A stretch of 64,000 nt of DNA from a bacterium (GTDB lineage: Bacteria; Sysuimicrobiota; Sysuimicrobiia; Sysuimicrobiales; Segetimicrobiaceae): assembly GCA_035307765.1 (NCBI GenBank), contig DATGHU010000013.1:1-64000 (forward strand), given 5' to 3'. This document shows, piece by piece, positions 55,974 through 63,441 of the stretch. The notes beneath the pieces were generated by a model that was not told the DNA's origin, did not search any database, and saw nothing but the letters and a program-made list of their open reading frames with translations. The stretch's first letter is position 1, and every line of letters begins with the position of its first letter. The translations under genes and the position numbers were made by a program.

Positions 55974-56602
55974 CACCCCACGTCTCCGGACGCTTCGCCC
56001 TCGAGCGCGATGACGGCCTCGGCGACCTCGGCCAGCGTTCTGCGGGAGGTCCGGGCCAGTCGGCGCAGGCGGGAGGTCGCTTGGGCCCCGGTGAGCTGAT
56101 ACCGATCCCGCAGAATGCGGGCGGCCGCCTCGAGGCGGAGCGCGACCCGGCCTTCCACCCCATCGTCGTCCCGGGCCTCGTCTCCCGACGCCGGCTCGCT
56201 CCCGCGACTCAACCACCACAGGTCCGCAAAGCGTGCGCGCGCCACCTCGATCGCCGGGGCGACGTCCGACTCCCGCACGGGTTTCATCAGGTAGGCCAGG
56301 ACTCCCGCGTCCGCCGCCTCCTCCACCAGACTGCGCTGGTTATACGCCGTGAGCACGATGATCGGCACGGGGTGAGTGGCCATGATCCGGCGGGTCGCTT
56401 CCAACCCGTTCATCCCCGGCATCTTGATGTCCATGAGCACGACGTCGGGGCGCAGCGCCGCGACTTTCTGCAGCGCCTCCCGGCCGTCGGCCGCTTCGCC
56501 CACCACCTCGTAGCCCAGATCCTTCAGGATCGCCCGCATCCCCATCCGGATCAGGGCCTCGTCGTCGACGAGGAGAATGCGCCCTTTCGACGGTTCCTCC
56601 AT
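55973..56602 (-). CDS. Response regulator with ANTAR RNA-binding output domain
   Basis: A 209-residue protein. The receiver domain has Asp13-Asp14, phospho-acceptor Asp58 (LMDIKMPG), Thr85 and Lys107 (LMKPV). After a linker, residues about 135-200 form the ANTAR coiled-coil and three-helix domain (RLEAAARILRDRYQLTGAQATSRLRRLARTSRRTLAEVAEAVI). ANTAR proteins bind leader RNA hairpins and stop intrinsic terminators from forming. No histidine kinase gene adjoins it; instead a PP2C and a Ser/Thr kinase follow in the same operon. GGGGGAAGG is just before the ATG. Confidence 0.92.
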   Translation of the reverse strand: MEEPSKGRILLVDDEALIRMGMRAILKDLGYEVVGEAADGREALQKVAALRPDVVLMDIKMPGMNGLEATRRIMATHPVPIIVLTAYNQRSLVEEAADAGVLAYLMKPVRESDVAPAIEVARARFADLWWLSRGSEPASGDEARDDDGVEGRVALRLEAAARILRDRYQLTGAQATSRLRRLARTSRRTLAEVAEAVIALEGEASGDVG

Positions 56603-56882
56603 CTGCCTTCCCCCCGCTGGAGCGCCCGATCCGGTGATCAAGAAAGCCGAGACGCCCCTCCGAAATGGCAGGGGCGTCTCGGCCCACGGCCATGCTATCA
56701 CATGTCTCCGGCAATCTTCAAGAAGATCTTGGCAACCCTCCTGGAGCCTCCTCGCTCGACACGCGACCAATCCTCCACTTGGGGGATTGTTGATGATCCG
56801 GTCCCGGGCCATCATAGATGCGAGCACCAGGGTCCTCCCCCTGGCACTTGCTCGGGAGTGACGCCGAGGGAGGGGTGAGCGC
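56603..56882. other. Divergent leader region of about 280 bp
   Basis: No gene. It separates the ANTAR operon (minus) from the PEP-CTERM protein gene (plus). It contains the terminator at 56647-56684 and a small hairpin, CCAGGG, six bases, CCCTGG, at 56826-56843. A promoter for either direction could not be assigned with confidence. Confidence 0.5.
56647..56684 (-). terminator. Intrinsic terminator in the leader of the ANTAR gene
   Basis: GCCGAGACGCCCCT and its exact complement (14-bp arms) enclose a 10-base loop. On the minus strand the stem is followed by TTTCTTG. It ends about 45 nt before the ANTAR regulator start, inside what should be its own leader, so it would block transcription of the operon unless read through. 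Since ANTAR proteins are antiterminators, self-control is the natural interpretation. Confidence 0.75.
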
Positions 56883-57131
56883 ATGATGGCGAAATTACAG
56901 CTGTTGTTGATCGGAGCCGCGTTCGTGACCCTGACGGCGTGTGTGGGGGGCGGCGGGGCCGATATCTCCACGACCGATCCGCTCGCCCTTGACGCCGTTT
57001 CACCGACGGGCGATCCGCCGGCGGATCCGCCGACGGTGCAGGTCCCGGAGCCCGGGAGCACGGTGCTCGCGGCGACCGCCCTGCTGGCGATGGGGGGGTT
57101 GGAGGGGATCCGTCGCCGCAAGCGTAAGTAG
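56883..57131 (+). CDS. Tiny lipobox plus PEP-CTERM protein
   Basis: An 82-residue protein. Residues 1-20 are a hydrophobic signal ending in LTAC, a lipobox. The C-terminus carries VPEPGS, a short hydrophobic segment (TVLAATALLAMGGLEGI) and RRRKRK, the complete PEP-CTERM sorting signal recognised by exosortase. Between them lie only about 35 residues rich in Asp, Pro and Thr. Carrying both a lipid anchor and a PEP-CTERM tail on so small a protein is odd. The ATG has AGGGGTGA upstream; the adjacent ATG one codon later may be used. No exosortase gene is in the window. Confidence 0.75.
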   Translation: MMAKLQLLLIGAAFVTLTACVGGGGADISTTDPLALDAVSPTGDPPADPPTVQVPEPGSTVLAATALLAMGGLEGIRRRKRK

Positions 57132-57173
57132 GCGGCGCAGCTCCCCGGAGGCGACCCGAGTCGCTTGAACAAT

Positions 57174-57263
57174 TTGACAGGTTGACGGTCTCTTTGCTAT
57201 AACCAAACCCAGCACCTCGATGTGCGTGAGGCCTCGACGCCAATCCGGTCTTCCGGATTGGCG
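57174..57263 (+). promoter_or_regulatory. Promoter and leader terminator of the permease gene
   Basis: TTGACA (57174-57179), an 18-bp spacer and TATAAC (57198-57203) form a good sigma-70 promoter. About 35 nt after the predicted transcription start comes CGCCAATCCGG (57238-57248), TCTT, CCGGATTGGCG (57253-57263), then TTGTGTTTC: an intrinsic terminator 60 nt before the permease start. Just before it GCAC, six bases (CTCGAT), GTGC could form a hairpin with a hexanucleotide loop, the general shape of ANTAR targets, although the first loop base is C where A is usual. Confidence 0.7.
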
Positions 57264-57326
57264 TTGTGTTTCGGCCGCGACCGTGACGCCGCGGACCACC
57301 CCCAAGCGGAGAGGGATGGATCGCGC

Positions 57327-58862
57327 ATGTCGACATCAACGGGTTTTCGAAAGAGCCTCACGCTCACGGGCGTGACGGTGAACGCGATGGCGCTCATCGC
57401 CCCCGGCGCCTTCTTGTGGATCACCTACCAGCTCCAGGCGGCTCAGGTCGATGCCGCCGGCACGTCCACGGCCTTGGACATCTGGCCGGGGCTCGCCCTG
57501 GCGCTCGTCATCGCTTTTCTCACGGCCATTTCCTACGCGATGCTGAGCGAGCGCTACCCGGATGCTGGGACCGGGTCGTCGTATTACTTCGCGGAAAAAG
57601 CGTTTCTCGACAAAGAGGAACACGAGTTCCACCGCTGGGCGCGGGTGGCGAAGTTCATTGTCGGGTGGATCTCCCACCTTTACTACTGGGTCTACCCGGG
57701 GGTGATGGTGGCGATGATGGCCACCATGATCGTCTACCTCGCCGGCCTGTTCAATCTCGCCGCTCCCCCGCTGGCGCAGGTCGCGATCGCCGTCGTGTTC
57801 TCGTTCCTGACCGGCTACGTAGCTTACCGCGGGATCAGCGGGTCGACCCTCGTCAGCCTGTTCATCAACGCCATCCAGATCGCCGCCCTGGTCGTGATCT
57901 CCGTCCTCGCCTTGAGTTACCGGTTCGGCAACCCCCACCACGTCGTGTTTCTGCACCCCACGCTGGCGAGCGTGCTCCTGCCGCACCGGTGGAGCCACGT
58001 GCTCTTTCAATCCACGATCGCCATTCTGCTGCTGGTGGGATTTGAGTCGGCCACCGCGTTCACGGCGGAGGCCCTCCACCCCAGCTTCGTCAGCCGGGGG
58101 GTGATCCTCTCCCTGATCCTGCAGGGGCTCGTCTGCTATCTCTTCGAGTACTTTGCGGCGGGCGCCTGGATCAACACGGCGTACACGGTCAAAGACGCCA
58201 GCGGGAAGCTCGTCGCCGGGTTCGCGGCCGCCGGTGCGTCCCAGGCGCCGATCGGGGACATGGTCCGGGTTCTCGGCGACACGCTGCTCGGCGGGATCGG
58301 CTTTTTCCTCCTCCTCATCGTCGCGGTCACGGTCGCGATCGCGGTGTTCGGCACCACGCTCGCCTGCATGAACACCGGGGTGCGGCTCAGCTATGCGATG
58401 GGGAGGGATGAGGAGATCCCCGCCATCCTCGGCCTGCTGCACGGGCGGTTCGCCACGCCGCACTTCGGGGTGCTGCTGATGGCCGCCGTATCCGCGGTGA
58501 TCGGGGGGTTCGGCGTCCTCTCGGTGACGAATCTCACGGCCATGACCTTCCTCTCGAACATCGGGACGTTCCTCCTCTACGGGCTCACGAACGTCGTGGC
58601 GTTGGTTGCCTTCCGCCGGGACCCCGGGGCTCGCACCACCACCCACATCCTGATCCCGGCCCTTGGGATCCTCGCCAACGCGGCCATGCTTTTGGCCGTC
58701 CTCTACCTCGGGGTGCTGGGGGGCGGGGACACGCGGGTCGCGGCGCTGATCTCGATCGTGGCCACCGCTGGGTGGTGCCTCTTGGGGGTGGCGTACTTCA
58801 TCGCCAACACTCGGGCGCGCGGCAGCCGGACCTGGGCACAGCGGCCGGTCGATCCCGCGTAG
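57327..58862 (+). CDS. APC superfamily amino acid permease
   Basis: A 511-residue membrane transporter with 12-14 helices. TLTGVTVNAMALIAPGAFLWITY is the typical first helix of the family, FTAEALHPSFVSRGVI recalls the conserved helix-6/7 region, and SYAMGRDEEIPAILGLLHGRFATPH is the conserved loop before the last helices. There is no SBP or ATPase component. It likely imports an amino acid or amine. Its expression is probably controlled at the leader terminator, and the nearby ANTAR gene is the first candidate controller. GAGAGGGATGG precedes the ATG. Confidence 0.88.
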   Translation: MSTSTGFRKSLTLTGVTVNAMALIAPGAFLWITYQLQAAQVDAAGTSTALDIWPGLALALVIAFLTAISYAMLSERYPDAGTGSSYYFAEKAFLDKEEHEFHRWARVAKFIVGWISHLYYWVYPGVMVAMMATMIVYLAGLFNLAAPPLAQVAIAVVFSFLTGYVAYRGISGSTLVSLFINAIQIAALVVISVLALSYRFGNPHHVVFLHPTLASVLLPHRWSHVLFQSTIAILLLVGFESATAFTAEALHPSFVSRGVILSLILQGLVCYLFEYFAAGAWINTAYTVKDASGKLVAGFAAAGASQAPIGDMVRVLGDTLLGGIGFFLLLIVAVTVAIAVFGTTLACMNTGVRLSYAMGRDEEIPAILGLLHGRFATPHFGVLLMAAVSAVIGGFGVLSVTNLTAMTFLSNIGTFLLYGLTNVVALVAFRRDPGARTTTHILIPALGILANAAMLLAVLYLGVLGGGDTRVAALISIVATAGWCLLGVAYFIANTRARGSRTWAQRPVDPA

Positions 58863-58977
58863 CGGGCCCCCGGGCATCGCCCCGCCCAGCGAACCTGCGG
58901 ATCCTCGGAGACGGGCGTCGCAGGACCGCCCGTTCCCGGTGCGAGGACTTTCGCCCCCCTCCCCGGAAGAATCCCGT

Positions 58978-59922
58978 GTGGCCCAGGTCGACCTCGCCGC
59001 ACCCAGGGCCGGCACGGTGCCCGCGATTGGCCCTTCAGCCCCGCCCCTTCGGCGGCGCCGTGAGATCCTCACCGCCTACCTCCTCCTCGCCCCGGCCCTC
59101 GTGTTGGTTCTGGGCTTCCTGGCCTATCCAATCGGCTGGGAGGTGTGGGCCAGCCTGACCGACCGCTCGGTGGAGCGACTCTCTACCAACTACGTCGGGC
59201 TCTACAACTACGTGCTGTTCCTCAATGATCCGGATTTCTGGACCGCCGCCCGCAACACGCTCGGCTACCTGGTCCTGACGGGCACGCTCAAACTGGCGGT
59301 GGGACTCGTCGTCGCGCTGTCGCTGGGCCGGACCCGCCGCGGCCGGTCGGTCGCCCTCCTGGCCGCGTTCCTCCCTTGGACGTATCCCGCCGGGGCCGCC
59401 ATGATCGGCTGGTCTCGGTTCTTGAGCCCCCCGGTGCACACCGCGTACAGCATCCCAATGGGAAACCTTGCCGCGGCGTTCGACAGATCGCTGGGTACCG
59501 GAACCTGGGGGTTCCTCACGCTGGTCGTCTTCAACATCTGGCGCGGGGGGTCGTTCACCGGCATCTTCCTGCTCGCGGCGCTGAAGGGCATCCCCCAGGA
59601 ACTGTTCGATTACGCCGCGCTCGAGGTACGCGACGCGTGGTCGCACTTCCGTCAGGTGACGCTTCCCCTGCTGCGGCCGTTCCTTGCGCTGGCGGCGTTC
59701 CTCTCCCTTACCACCGCCGTCACCGACCTCGGAAACGCGTGGCTCCAAACGGGCGGGCGCGACGTGTACCCGATCATCTGGACCCATTCGTTCCAGTACG
59801 CGCTCCTCGCCGGGCAATGGGGAAAGGCCTCTGCCCTCTCGCTGATCCTGGTCCCGCTCCTCGCCGTGTTCCTCTTCGCCTGTTACCGTCTCTTCGAGCC
59901 CCTCGAGGACGCCCGGGCATGA
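58978..59922 (+). CDS. ABC transporter permease (MalF/UgpA-like), first copy
   Basis: A 314-residue inner-membrane permease with six to seven helices: AYLLLAPALVLVLGFLAYPIGWEVWASL opens it, and the EAA loop area reads IPQELFDYAALEVRDAWSHFRQVTLPLLRP, where the ATPase docks. GTG start with GGAAGA about seven bases upstream; a GTG at 58939 is an alternative. Its stop overlaps the next permease ATG by four bases. The substrate-binding protein and ATPase are not in the window, so a sugar or amino-acid-derivative substrate cannot be named. Confidence 0.88.
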   Translation: MAQVDLAAPRAGTVPAIGPSAPPLRRRREILTAYLLLAPALVLVLGFLAYPIGWEVWASLTDRSVERLSTNYVGLYNYVLFLNDPDFWTAARNTLGYLVLTGTLKLAVGLVVALSLGRTRRGRSVALLAAFLPWTYPAGAAMIGWSRFLSPPVHTAYSIPMGNLAAAFDRSLGTGTWGFLTLVVFNIWRGGSFTGIFLLAALKGIPQELFDYAALEVRDAWSHFRQVTLPLLRPFLALAAFLSLTTAVTDLGNAWLQTGGRDVYPIIWTHSFQYALLAGQWGKASALSLILVPLLAVFLFACYRLFEPLEDARA

Positions 59923-60776
59923 CCACCCCACGGCGGGGGCGCGCACGGTGGATTGTGCCGGCGATCATCGGCCTGGGAAGCCTCTTCCCCATCTACATGA
60001 TCGGGGTGGAATCCCTGAAATCCGTCCGCGAGGACGTCACCGGCAATCCTCTGATTGTGCTTCAGCCAACGCTGAAGTGGTACCTCGGCCTCTTCGATCC
60101 GGTGACGTGGCTGCGGGGTGAGGTCGCCGTACGTCGGATCCCGTTCCTGGTCTGGCTGGGAAACACCGCGATCGTCACCGCGACCGCCCTCGCCGTCACG
60201 CTCGTCACCAGCGTGATGGCCGCGTACGCCCTGGGTCGGCTCCGCCCTCCCGGCTGGCGTGTCTGGCGGCGCGTCCTGTTCGCCACTTACCTGATCCCGC
60301 AGACGCTCTTGTTCCTTCCGATCTACAATCTCGTCTTCCGGCTCCACCTGGATGATCACGTGATGGCCCTGGTCCTGGTGTACCCGGTGCTGGCGGTGCC
60401 ATTTTGCGTCTGGCTGTTGTCCGCGTATTACCAGCGGCTGGCGCCCGAGGTCGAGGAGTCCGCGTACATCGAGGGGGCCAGCCGGTTGACCGCGTTTCTC
60501 AGGATCATCCTCCCGATGAGCTGGCCCGCGGTGGTCGCCGCGGGGATTTTCGCCTTGGGAGTGATCACCAGCGACTCGATCTTCGCGTCGCTCTTTCTGC
60601 CAAATCAGTTCCATCAAACCCTCGCCGCCGGCCTGGGGGCGATGGGCCCGAGCATGGATAACCTCTCGGTGATCGCCGCGGTGAACCTCGCGGCGTTGTC
60701 CGTGATGCCCCTCGCCGCCGCGTTTGCCGGAGTGTACATCCGTGGGCTGACCGCCGCCATGGTCGAAGGGGCCTAA
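59919..60776 (+). CDS. ABC transporter permease (MalG/UgpE-like), first copy
   Basis: A 285-residue partner permease. The N-terminus IGLGSLFPIYMIGVESLKSVREDVTG is the typical MalG-type opening, and the EAA motif EESAYIEGASRLTAFLRIILPMSWP lies near residues 180-205. The ATG overlaps the previous stop (ATGA). This pair is very similar in order and sequence to the following pair (SLK(S/T), EESAYIEGA, LILVPxL), indicating a tandem duplication that has since diverged. Confidence 0.88.
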   Translation: MTTPRRGRARWIVPAIIGLGSLFPIYMIGVESLKSVREDVTGNPLIVLQPTLKWYLGLFDPVTWLRGEVAVRRIPFLVWLGNTAIVTATALAVTLVTSVMAAYALGRLRPPGWRVWRRVLFATYLIPQTLLFLPIYNLVFRLHLDDHVMALVLVYPVLAVPFCVWLLSAYYQRLAPEVEESAYIEGASRLTAFLRIILPMSWPAVVAAGIFALGVITSDSIFASLFLPNQFHQTLAAGLGAMGPSMDNLSVIAAVNLAALSVMPLAAAFAGVYIRGLTAAMVEGA

Positions 60777-60857
60777 CGGGACGGGCGCCCCGCCGCTGGG
60801 AACCGGGTCTGGCCGCGATGCGTAGGATCACCGGGAGTCTTCGCGAAGAGGGATGAC

Positions 60858-61799
60858 ATGGCTCAGCAGATGACGGCGCCGTTGGCGACGCACAGCGGGG
60901 GGACCTCGGGCCGGCGGGATCTGACCCGGCGGCGGCGCGAGATCCTCGGCGCCTACCTCCTGCTGGCCCCGGCGGTGCTGCTGGTGATGGGTGTACTCGC
61001 CTACCCCCTCGGCTGGGAGTTCGTCGTCAGCCTCACCAATGACTCCGTGCTTAACCTGTCGACCCGCTTCGTGGGGTTCAGCAACTACGCGGGATTCCTC
61101 TCCGACCCGGGGTTCTGGCGCGCCACGGCCAACACGCTCGCCTATCTCGTGATCACCTCCGTCCTCAAGATGGCCGTGGGCATTGCGATCGCGCTCCTAT
61201 TGGCCCGGCCTTTCCCCGGGAGGCCGCTGGTGTTCATCGCGGCGTTTCTCCCGTGGGCGTACCCCGGTGGGCTGGGGGCGGTCGGCTGGTATTGGCTGAT
61301 GCTCCCGCCGCTACACTCCGCATTCTCCGGGGCGATGTCGGACCTCCGGCTGTTCTTCGACAACCTGTTGGGCCTGGGCACCTGGGGGTTCATCAGCCTT
61401 GTCACCTTCAACGTCTGGCGCGGCGGCTCGTTCGTAGGCATCTTCTTGCTCGCCGCCCTCAACGGCATCCCGCAGGATCTGTTTGATTACGCCGACCTCG
61501 AGGTCAAAAACGCTTGGCGGAAGTTCTGGATGGTCATTGTGCCGCTGCTCCGGCCGTTTCTGGCCCTGGCGACGTTCCTCTCGTTCGTCGGTGCGGTCGT
61601 CGACCTGGGCAACGTCTTCGATTTGTCGGGGTTCCGGAATGTGTACCCGATCGTCTGGACCCAGGCGTTTCACCTCGCCATCATCGGGGGGGAATGGGGA
61701 CAGGCGGCCGCCCTGTCGCTGATCCTGATGCCGGTGCTGGTGCTGATCCTGCTCGCCTGTTACCGCGTGTTTGAACCGCTGGAAGAGGACGCGGCGTGA
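60858..61799 (+). CDS. ABC transporter permease (MalF/UgpA-like), second copy
   Basis: A 313-residue paralogue of the gene at 58978. It shares AYLLLAPAVLLVMGVLAYPLGWEF, the FLPWAYPGG block, NVWRGGSF(V/T)GIFLLAAL and the EAA-type loop LFDYADLEVKNAWRKFWMVIVPLLRP. The changes are spread evenly, so it is an old duplicate and not an assembly error. It starts with ATG about 80 nt after the first pair, which suggests one long operon. Overlaps the next gene by four bases. Confidence 0.88.
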   Translation: MAQQMTAPLATHSGGTSGRRDLTRRRREILGAYLLLAPAVLLVMGVLAYPLGWEFVVSLTNDSVLNLSTRFVGFSNYAGFLSDPGFWRATANTLAYLVITSVLKMAVGIAIALLLARPFPGRPLVFIAAFLPWAYPGGLGAVGWYWLMLPPLHSAFSGAMSDLRLFFDNLLGLGTWGFISLVTFNVWRGGSFVGIFLLAALNGIPQDLFDYADLEVKNAWRKFWMVIVPLLRPFLALATFLSFVGAVVDLGNVFDLSGFRNVYPIVWTQAFHLAIIGGEWGQAAALSLILMPVLVLILLACYRVFEPLEEDAA

Positions 61800-62662
61800 A
61801 CGCGCCAAAGCGCTTCGGCCGGCTGGTCCACGGGAGCCTCCTCGTGCTCCTCGCCGTGTTCAGCGTCCTCCCGATCTACTTCGTGACGCTCGAATCGCTG
61901 AAAACGACGAAGGAGGACGTCTTCGGGAACCCCTTCTACGTCCTTCACCCCACCCTGGATTGGTATCAGGATCTGTTCGCCCCCGTCGGCTACCTCCACT
62001 ACGGCCAGATCATCCAGCCCGCGGTGCCCTTCCTGGTCTGGGCAGGAAACACCGCGATCGTGTTCAGCGTCGCCCTCGCCGTGATCCTCACCGCGAGCCT
62101 CGCCGCCGGGTATGCACTCGGCCGCATGCGGCCGCCGGGGTGGCGTTGGTGGCGGCGGGGGTTGTTGGCGACCTTCCTCATCCCGCAGACGATCCTGTTT
62201 CTTCCGCTGTACCAGATGGTGTTCCGCCTCCATCTCGACGACAATCTCATGGCGCTGGTGCTGACCTACCCGATGCTGGCGATCCCGTTCTGTGCCTGGC
62301 TGTTCTCGATCTACTTCCAGAAGCTCAGCCCGGAGATCGAGGAATCGGCGTATATCGAGGGGGCCAACCGCTTCACGGCGTTCCTGAAGATCATCCTGCC
62401 GATGAGCCGCCCGGTGGTCATCGCAGCGGGGCTGTTTGCGCTCGGGGTGATCAGCAGCGACTTCATGTTCGCCGGCGTCTTCCTCCCCAACGAGTGGCAC
62501 CAGACCATCGCCGCCGGGATGGCGACGATGGACGTCAGCCTGGAAGACCTGACGGTGGTGTCCGGGGTGAGCCTGGGGGGCCTGCCCGTGCTCGTGATCG
62601 CCGCGCTGTTTGCCGGCTCCTACGTCCGCGGGCTGACCGCGGCGATGATCGAAGGCGCGTAG
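61796..62662 (+). CDS. ABC transporter permease (MalG/UgpE-like), second copy
   Basis: A 288-residue paralogue of the gene at 59919, starting GTG within the previous stop (GTGA). It has SVLPIYFVTLESLKTTKEDVFG, the helix LIPQTILFLPLYQMVFRLHLDDN, the EAA loop EESAYIEGANRFTAFLKIILPMSRP and the end AGSYVRGLTAAMIEGA, the last shared with the first copy. The two pairs may form one heterotetrameric or two alternative transporters. The enzyme gene at 62680 begins 17 nt later and probably acts on the transported substrate. Confidence 0.88.
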   Translation: MNAPKRFGRLVHGSLLVLLAVFSVLPIYFVTLESLKTTKEDVFGNPFYVLHPTLDWYQDLFAPVGYLHYGQIIQPAVPFLVWAGNTAIVFSVALAVILTASLAAGYALGRMRPPGWRWWRRGLLATFLIPQTILFLPLYQMVFRLHLDDNLMALVLTYPMLAIPFCAWLFSIYFQKLSPEIEESAYIEGANRFTAFLKIILPMSRPVVIAAGLFALGVISSDFMFAGVFLPNEWHQTIAAGMATMDVSLEDLTVVSGVSLGGLPVLVIAALFAGSYVRGLTAAMIEGA

Positions 62663-62679
62663 GTCGGAGGAACGGACCC

Positions 62680-63408
62680 GTGCGGCCGCGGCCGAGGCGC
62701 ATCGGGATGATCACGCCGTCCTCGAACACCGTGGTGGAGCCACTGACCACGCGGATCCTGGCCTCATTGACGGATGCCGTAACCGTCCACTTCACGCGGG
62801 TCAGGGTGACGCACATCTCGCTCCAGGATGCGTCGCTGGAACAGTTCACGACCGACGCGATGCTGGCGGCGGCGCGGCTGCTCGCCGATGCGTCCGTGGA
62901 CGTCATCGCCTGGAACGGCACCTCGGGGTCCTGGAAAGGGCTTGAGGCCGACCGCACGCTCGTCGCCGCCATCGAAGATGAGACCGGGGTGCCCGCAACG
63001 ACCTCGACCCTGGATCTGCTCGAGGCCTGCCGCCGCCTCGAGGTCAGGCGGTACGGCCTGGCCACCCCCTATCTTCGCGACGTGCACGAGGCGATTCGCC
63101 GTACCTACGCGGCGGCGGGGCTCGAAGCCGTCGCCTCGGCGCACCTCGGGATCACGGTCAATCGCGAGTTTGCCGACGTCCCTCTGCCGCGGATCGACTC
63201 GCTGCTCCGCGAGGTCGCGGTGCCGGAGGCGCACGCCGTGGCGGTGGTCTGTACCAATTTCCCCGCGGCCGCGGTGGCGGCCCGGGTCGAAGAAGCCACG
63301 GGGCGGCCGGTCATCGACACGCTCGCCGCGACGGCCTGGCGCACGCTCCGGCTCGCGGGCCTCCGCCGCCCGATTGGGGGATTCGGACAACTTCTCGCCC
63401 GCCTCTAA
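62680..63408 (+). CDS. Arylmalonate decarboxylase-like protein (Asp/Glu racemase superfamily)
   Basis: A 242-residue protein of the aspartate/glutamate racemase superfamily (RIGMITPSSNTVVEP at the start). The position of the first catalytic Cys reads WNGTSGSW with Gly80, while the second is kept in VVCTNFPA (Cys191). Racemases and maleate isomerases need two Cys; arylmalonate decarboxylases keep one (Gly74/Cys188 in the well-studied enzyme), so decarboxylation of a malonate derivative is the best prediction. GTG start with GGAGG eight to nine bases upstream. Probably cotranscribed with the permeases. Confidence 0.75.
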   Translation: MRPRPRRIGMITPSSNTVVEPLTTRILASLTDAVTVHFTRVRVTHISLQDASLEQFTTDAMLAAARLLADASVDVIAWNGTSGSWKGLEADRTLVAAIEDETGVPATTSTLDLLEACRRLEVRRYGLATPYLRDVHEAIRRTYAAAGLEAVASAHLGITVNREFADVPLPRIDSLLREVAVPEAHAVAVVCTNFPAAAVAARVEEATGRPVIDTLAATAWRTLRLAGLRRPIGGFGQLLARL

Positions 63409-63441
63409 GGCCCGCCGGACGGCAGGTCGGCCCTCGGCGGT

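Noticed and set aside
57212-57240. Two-hairpin ANTAR consensus before the permease terminator
   Set aside because: Only one hexaloop hairpin is clear and its first loop base is C, not A; a second one would overlap it. Kept as a suggestion and not annotated as a defined ANTAR site.
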